From CAYXVU01 sp964468725 (GTDB lineage Bacteria > Acidobacteriota > Blastocatellia > UBA7656), in assembly GCA_964468725.1 (NCBI GenBank), contig CAYXVU010000206.1, positions 1 to 10,795 of the forward strand: a stretch of DNA of 10,795 nucleotides, read 5' to 3'. This document shows, piece by piece, positions 6,774-10,795 of this stretch. The notes beneath the pieces were generated by a model. It worked only from the letters and a program-made list of their open reading frames with translations. It was not told the origin of the DNA and ran no database searches. Each line of letters begins with the position of its first letter. Position 1 is the stretch's first letter. Made by a program: the position numbers and the translations under genes.

Positions 6774-9700
6774 TCACCCTGTAGCGTGAATGCCGCCCAA
6801 TAGTAAGGCGGCTGCCAGCGTCTCTCTCTCCACATCGAAACCTGCGCCGCACGCAGCGCCGCCGCAGGGGACAACGACTCCTGCAACATCGCCTGATAGA
6901 ACCGCCTCATCAACTCTGCCGTAGCTCGGTCATCAATTCGCCAAAGGCTCGCCGCCACCCGCGAAGCTCCTGCATACATAAACCCTCGAGTGAGACCGAT
7001 TATGCCTTCGCCTCTGACCTCCCTGCCGAGCGCCGTCTGGCAGGCGCTCAGGACAACGAGATCGGCCCTCAGTTTCAGGTTATAGATGTCATAGAGTCTC
7101 AGAAATCCGTTCTGTGGGCGACCCTGCTCATCAACGAGCGATAAGACAATCCCGGACAGTTCCGGGTGTTCATTGTTAATTAGTCCGTGTGTGGCAAAGT
7201 GGAGGATGCAATATCTACCGACTTCGGAGCCGGTAGCCAGATTGCGGTTGGCTGCGAAATCAACGGCCTCCAGTTTCGCATCGTGTGCAGCAAAGCGTGT
7301 GATCGCGTTAGCTTCCTGCCTGCTGAAGCGCAGCCGGACGAGATCCGGCAACCCTGATTCTACGGCTGATCTTTTTACATCTGATGCGGCGGGAGTCTCT
7401 GCAACTGCTGCCGCTCTACTGTTCAATGATCCGACACGCGGGTCGTCATTCGAAAATACGGGATCGGCCAGCACCGCGAGAAGCTGACGAGATGGGAGGC
7501 GGTCGGCAGGAAACTGCCGCAGCACCGCAATCGCCGATGCCGAGGGCGCGCTCACCATCTCGTTATCTACAATCAGAGGGCGCAAGTCGGCTGCCGCGGG
7601 GTTTGGCAAAGCGGCAAAGGGAACATATTGCAAGATTCCATCCGCCACGATCAGCAAGCGCTTATTTTTCATCTCGGTAGCGACAGGCCCGATCAGCATG
7701 CGGCTGAGTGTCGCGGAGATGATTGAATACTCCTTGTCGGCTTCCTTGACGCGCTGCTGCCTCTGTTCGAGAGTCTCCTGCGCAATACTCTTATTGCGCG
7801 TCGCTAACAGTTCGTAGACGCGCCGCGCCGCCTGTTCGATATCTGCGCGGCGCGGCAGTTCAAAGCTCTTGAGCGCTGTCGGCGTCACCGCCCAGAGAAA
7901 GCTCTTCTCCTCACCCAACGTATACTCAAGCAGTAAAGTCTCATCATCGAGAACTCGCTTTTGAAGATCTTTGAGGCCGAGCGGCACTGGCTGAGTCAAG
8001 GCGGCATATTGCGGGCTGGTTTCACGAATCCGGCTTTGAACCTGTTCATACTCCGTCGTGAGCGCATCTATTTCTCTGCTGATGGCAGTCTGTTCCTCAT
8101 TCGGACTGCCGCCAGACATCCGCGCCTGCCGTTCCGCCTTGTCAGAGATCGTTTGCCGTAGGGTTCGTTCGCGTTCGACCAGAACAGGGTCAGCGCCCTT
8201 GCGAATCTCAGATCGAGCTTCACTGAGTAGTTCCAGCAGAGAGCGAGCGCGCCCCCTCTCACTGGCTTCGAGAGCAGCCGCGTCAAATCCTTCCGAGGGA
8301 TGTTGTTTGTGCAGACGCATTAAAATGTCTATATAAAATTCATAGTGGCTTCGCATCGAGGCCAGGAAGGAAGCGCGCAGTTGATAGCTCTTGACATTGA
8401 GGCGCAACGACTCGAGGGCGACGAGCGCTTCTTCAATCCGCTTGCGAGCTTCAACTGCATTACCTCGATCACGTTCCAGTAGGGCGACACCGGCCAGTAT
8501 CTTCGACTCATTATTTTGATCGCCGATGGCCCGACTCAATTGCAGCCCTTCCTGAAAGCGGTCAAGCGCCTTTTGATACTCGCCCAATTCTCTATGCAGG
8601 TCGCCGATGTTTTTCAGCGCGGTTGCCAATTGGCGCGGGTCGCCAACCGAGCGGTGAAGCGCGAGCGCCTGATCGTAATAATCAAGCGCCTTTTGTTTGT
8701 CCCCAAGATTCGAAAAACAACTGGCCATATTGTTCAAGGTTATGGCTTCGCCCGCCTTATCGCCGCCCTTGTGGCGCAGCGGGAGTACCTGCTGGTGTAT
8801 ATCCAGCGCTTTTCGATACTCTTTCAGGGCGGCGTAATCAACCGCCAGGTTGCTGAGGACATTTGCTTCGCGATAGTGATCGCCTGCGGCGCGGAAGATT
8901 GCCCTCGCCTGGTTGTAGAAATCGGCTGCCTTTTGATACTCGCCTAGCGTGCTGTAGACCCAGCCGATGTTATTGAGCGAGATGGCTTCGTTTGCACGAT
9001 TGCCCAAACTCTTATGGATTGTCAGTGCTTGATCGTGGAAATCCAGCGCCTTCTGATACTCACCTAAAGAGGAGTACGCATTGCCGATATTGCTCAGCGC
9101 GATAGCTTCACCCGATTGATCCCTAAGCTTGTGCCTGCTCGCAATTGACTGACCGCAAGAGTCTATTGCCTTTTTGTATTCCCCCAGCGCGATTTGCGTC
9201 ACGCACAGATTATTGAGCAAGGTGCCCTCTCTTCCGAAGTCACCCAGTTCACTGGCAATCAACCGCGCCTGATTAAAGAGGTCGAGCGCCTTTGGCGATT
9301 CGCCCAAATACTTGTAAGCCATGCCCATATTGTTGAGCGTGATCGTCTCTCCGGCGCGATCCTGAATCGCTTGCTTGCGCGCCAATGCCTGATTGAACAA
9401 TTCGAGCGCTTTTCTTCTATCCCCAAATTCCGTATGCGCGCGGCCAAGGGTTTCGAGCGTAATCGCTTCAACCTTGATACCTAGAAGCCTTCTTTCCTCG
9501 TCCGTTTGTCTGGCAGCAGTTTGCGCAATTGGCACTCCTTGATTGGCGAAATCGAACGCCTTCTGCTTCTCACCCAGATTAATATAGGCATTGGCAATCA
9601 GGTAAACCGCCATGGCTTCCCAGTCAGGAGCTTTTGCCGATTGAGAAAACGGGATTGACTGCCGGTATTTCTCGATGGCCTTCTGCCGCGAGCCGACTGT

Positions 9701-10291
9701 CAGGTTGGATTCGAGTAGCAGGCCCTCGGCAATCAGCCTTTCGGCAGCGACAAGGCTTCGATCTTCCGGTGTGGCGTCCCGCAGTTCTTTGATGTTGATC
9801 TGGTAACGACCCTTCGGGGCTGCATCATATGACGAGCGCACTTCCACCCGGTAAGTTCCGGGAGTCTCTGCAACCAGCGTGAACAACTCCACATCTCCTA
9901 TGAAAAACAGGTCGGATTCGGCAATCTTATTGCCGTCAGGGTCAAAGACCCACAGCGCGATATTTATGCCCTTCTGATCAATGACGATGCGAGCGTATTG
10001 ACCGGCAGCAAGCGTGAGACGGTAAGGATGTACCTGGCCTCCGGCAAACTCTCGCTCGAGGGGTTGATCCGGTTCAAGTGTGCGAGCCTCAACAGGGCTT
10101 TGCGGCGCGGCGCGATTCCGCTCAATCGCTCGTTGCATCCGAGAGGAAAGCGGTAAGATCGTGCGGCGCGGAGACGAAGATGCGGGCACAAGCAAGAGGA
10201 TCAGCAGGCTCAGAGTCAGAAGGAAGCGGTTTCTGAGCCAGTAAAAAATTGGATACCCTGATCCTAGAATGCTCAGGATTGGCTGTAGCAT
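6764..10291 (-). CDS. Exported TPR-repeat CHAT-domain (caspase-like) protease
   Basis: Predicted cysteine protease of the CHAT family (clan CD, caspase/separase-like), 1175 residues from the chosen start. Order of parts: basic stretch then a hydrophobic segment at about 18-37 (signal peptide or anchor); PPC-like beta domain at about 78-168; one irregular TPR then nine 40-residue TPR units at about 273-632; helical linker; CHAT domain at about 780-1175. The catalytic pair is visible: His1035 in HFATHG and Cys1084 in SACQT, with the usual following GEGIIGLTRGF and SLW segments. The ATG at 10291 is preferred because GGAG lies 5 bases upstream. A TTG at 10318 in the same frame would add 9 residues, with an AGGAGG 13 bases before it. 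TPRs in this family usually act as the sensing or protein-binding part. The gene's end overlaps the sigma factor start, so the two are probably co-translated. The family call is firm; substrate and trigger are unknown. Confidence 0.93.
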   Translation of the reverse strand: MLQPILSILGSGYPIFYWLRNRFLLTLSLLILLLVPASSSPRRTILPLSSRMQRAIERNRAAPQSPVEARTLEPDQPLEREFAGGQVHPYRLTLAAGQYARIVIDQKGINIALWVFDPDGNKIAESDLFFIGDVELFTLVAETPGTYRVEVRSSYDAAPKGRYQINIKELRDATPEDRSLVAAERLIAEGLLLESNLTVGSRQKAIEKYRQSIPFSQSAKAPDWEAMAVYLIANAYINLGEKQKAFDFANQGVPIAQTAARQTDEERRLLGIKVEAITLETLGRAHTEFGDRRKALELFNQALARKQAIQDRAGETITLNNMGMAYKYLGESPKALDLFNQARLIASELGDFGREGTLLNNLCVTQIALGEYKKAIDSCGQSIASRHKLRDQSGEAIALSNIGNAYSSLGEYQKALDFHDQALTIHKSLGNRANEAISLNNIGWVYSTLGEYQKAADFYNQARAIFRAAGDHYREANVLSNLAVDYAALKEYRKALDIHQQVLPLRHKGGDKAGEAITLNNMASCFSNLGDKQKALDYYDQALALHRSVGDPRQLATALKNIGDLHRELGEYQKALDRFQEGLQLSRAIGDQNNESKILAGVALLERDRGNAVEARKRIEEALVALESLRLNVKSYQLRASFLASMRSHYEFYIDILMRLHKQHPSEGFDAAALEASERGRARSLLELLSEARSEIRKGADPVLVERERTLRQTISDKAERQARMSGGSPNEEQTAISREIDALTTEYEQVQSRIRETSPQYAALTQPVPLGLKDLQKRVLDDETLLLEYTLGEEKSFLWAVTPTALKSFELPRRADIEQAARRVYELLATRNKSIAQETLEQRQQRVKEADKEYSIISATLSRMLIGPVATEMKNKRLLIVADGILQYVPFAALPNPAAADLRPLIVDNEMVSAPSASAIAVLRQFPADRLPSRQLLAVLADPVFSNDDPRVGSLNSRAAAVAETPAASDVKRSAVESGLPDLVRLRFSRQEANAITRFAAHDAKLEAVDFAANRNLATGSEVGRYCILHFATHGLINNEHPELSGIVLSLVDEQGRPQNGFLRLYDIYNLKLRADLVVLSACQTALGREVRGEGIIGLTRGFMYAGASRVAASLWRIDDRATAELMRRFYQAMLQESLSPAAALRAAQVSMWRERRWQPPYYWAAFTLQGEWR
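8396..9475 (-). repeat. Tandem 120-base units encoding TPRs
   Basis: Within the CHAT gene a 120-base pattern recurs in constant register nine times, with no insertions or deletions over the first eight units (8516-9475). Each unit encodes a 40-residue TPR with a pattern close to A-LNN-G--Y--LGEY-KALD--NQAL. The ninth unit (8396-8515) is degenerate. The 40-residue period, longer than the classical 34, is typical of kinesin-light-chain-type TPRs. Units differ clearly from one another, so this is an old repeat rather than a recent expansion. Confidence 0.9.
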
Positions 10292-10641
10292 ATTATCTCC
10301 ACAAGCGGCTCCCGACAAAAACAGCCGTCAGCCTCCTTGGTGAGCAGCGACTTGCCAGCCAGGCTCGACTCGTCAAGATGCGGCGTGACTGAGCGGTTGA
10401 CTCCGCCATCAGCAGAAACCTGCTCTCCGGCTTCGAATGGCGCAATATGGCCCGCAGGGCAAATTATTCGGCGGGCACCTGCGCCACAGTGCCGCAGCAG
10501 CGGCGAGCAATACCACTAGGCGTGAGCGGCTTCACTGTCAACGACACTCCGGCCACTATTGATCTTTGAATGAATAATGCCGCACTCGCTGTTCATAAAA
10601 CTGCCTGAAAACGGCCATTTTTGAAGCTGTTGAAACGACAT
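10273..10641 (-). pseudogene. Open frame broken by one TAG, upstream of the CHAT gene
   Basis: On the minus strand an ATG at 10641 opens a 41-codon frame that ends in TAG (10516-10518). The same frame then stays open for 80 more codons to a TGA at 10273-10275, with no ATG or TTG start in that second part. Upstream of the ATG the frame is open back to 10731. In total about 151 sense codons carry a single stop. The translated text has balanced composition (for example HIAPFEAGEQVSADGGV) but I recognise no family. It could be a decayed gene, or chance openness in GC-rich DNA; a plus-strand frame (10337-10519) is also open. It overlaps the CHAT start by 19 bases. Confidence 0.22.
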
Positions 10642-10795
10642 TATTTTTTCAAGACTCAATCGCTCATAGCCTAAACTCCCGCGCGCGCGTCCGCAAGTTC
10701 GCCGCCCTTCGCTCTCTACATTTATCGCTTTTCAACCCCTGCTTCGGCGCTTTCACGCGCACAGTTCGCGCCCCTCCATCGCCGTTTGCGGCGCC
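10292..10795. other. Region upstream of the CHAT gene without a secure gene
   Basis: About 500 bases that should hold the promoter of the operon. A good -35 match, TTGACA, is present on the minus strand at 10536-10541, but the best 17-base-spaced partner is TAGTGG, a poor -10. The stretch 10680-10689 is alternating CG. Beyond the interrupted open frame described separately I see no RNA gene, repeat array or clear terminator. Confidence 0.5.
10297..10300 (-). promoter_or_regulatory. Ribosome binding site of the CHAT gene
   Basis: GGAG lies 5 bases upstream of the ATG at 10291. It supports this start over the in-frame TTG at 10318. Confidence 0.55.

Noticed and set aside
8396..9475. CRISPR-like or satellite repeat
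   Set aside because: The 120-base regularity is explained by in-frame 40-residue TPR units of one gene, with diverged sequences and no spacer structure.
6764..10291. Type III-E CRISPR (Craspase) locus
   Set aside because: No CRISPR repeats, gRAMP/Cas7-11 or Csx30 are visible, and the CHAT protein has a signal segment. Only the logic is similar.
10337..10519. Plus-strand 60-residue open frame
   Set aside because: Ser/Arg/Pro-rich text typical of a reverse-strand shadow, with no ribosome binding site or family resemblance.
10507..10541. Sigma-70-type promoter with TTGACA at 10536-10541 on the minus strand
   Set aside because: The -35 is perfect, but at 17 bases the -10 is TAGTGG, and the better TATTGC is 23 bases away. 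Not strong enough to call.
10664..10795. Partial minus-strand gene entering from the right edge
   Set aside because: A 43-codon open frame ends at TGA 10664-10666, but the text is Arg/Ala-rich, other frames are also open, and nothing is recognisable.

Overview
The window looks like a bacterial chromosome segment, most likely from Acidobacteriota (Blastocatellia-like). I infer this from two protein types I associate with that group: a divergent sigma-70-type sigma factor and a zinc-less, coiled-coil membrane anti-sigma factor. No marker gene such as rRNA or tRNA is present, so the taxonomy is only a guess. All six convincing genes lie on the minus strand and read from right to left.

Layout, in order of transcription. 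Positions 10795-10292 hold no secure gene, only a long open frame broken by one TAG just upstream of the first gene. 10291-6764 encodes a large exported protein with a PPC-like beta domain, about ten 40-residue TPR units and a C-terminal CHAT (caspase-like) protease domain with an intact His/Cys pair. Its last codons overlap the start of a sigma factor gene (6773-6123). After a 63-base gap comes a single-pass membrane anti-sigma factor (6059-5076). This overlaps by 4 bases a small exported protein of unknown function (5079-4474). After gaps of 147 and 160 bases follow two secreted zinc metalloproteases of different types: a matrixin/NF038122-like enzyme with a C-terminal IPT/TIG-like domain (4326-2560) and a gluzincin (2399-531). 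Positions 530-1 hold only weak small open frames and a perfect 12-base inverted repeat.

Working together (inference): the spacing suggests one core operon, CHAT protease - sigma - anti-sigma - exported protein, followed by two secreted proteases that may be part of the same operon or be outputs of the sigma factor. The two protease genes share a similar 28-base sequence in their upstream regions, consistent with common control. The most interesting idea is that the CHAT protease, on the outer face of the membrane, cleaves the anti-sigma factor or the 201-residue protein and so frees the sigma factor. The logic would resemble the TPR-CHAT/Csx30/RpoE arrangement of type III-E CRISPR systems, but no CRISPR array or Cas gene is visible here.
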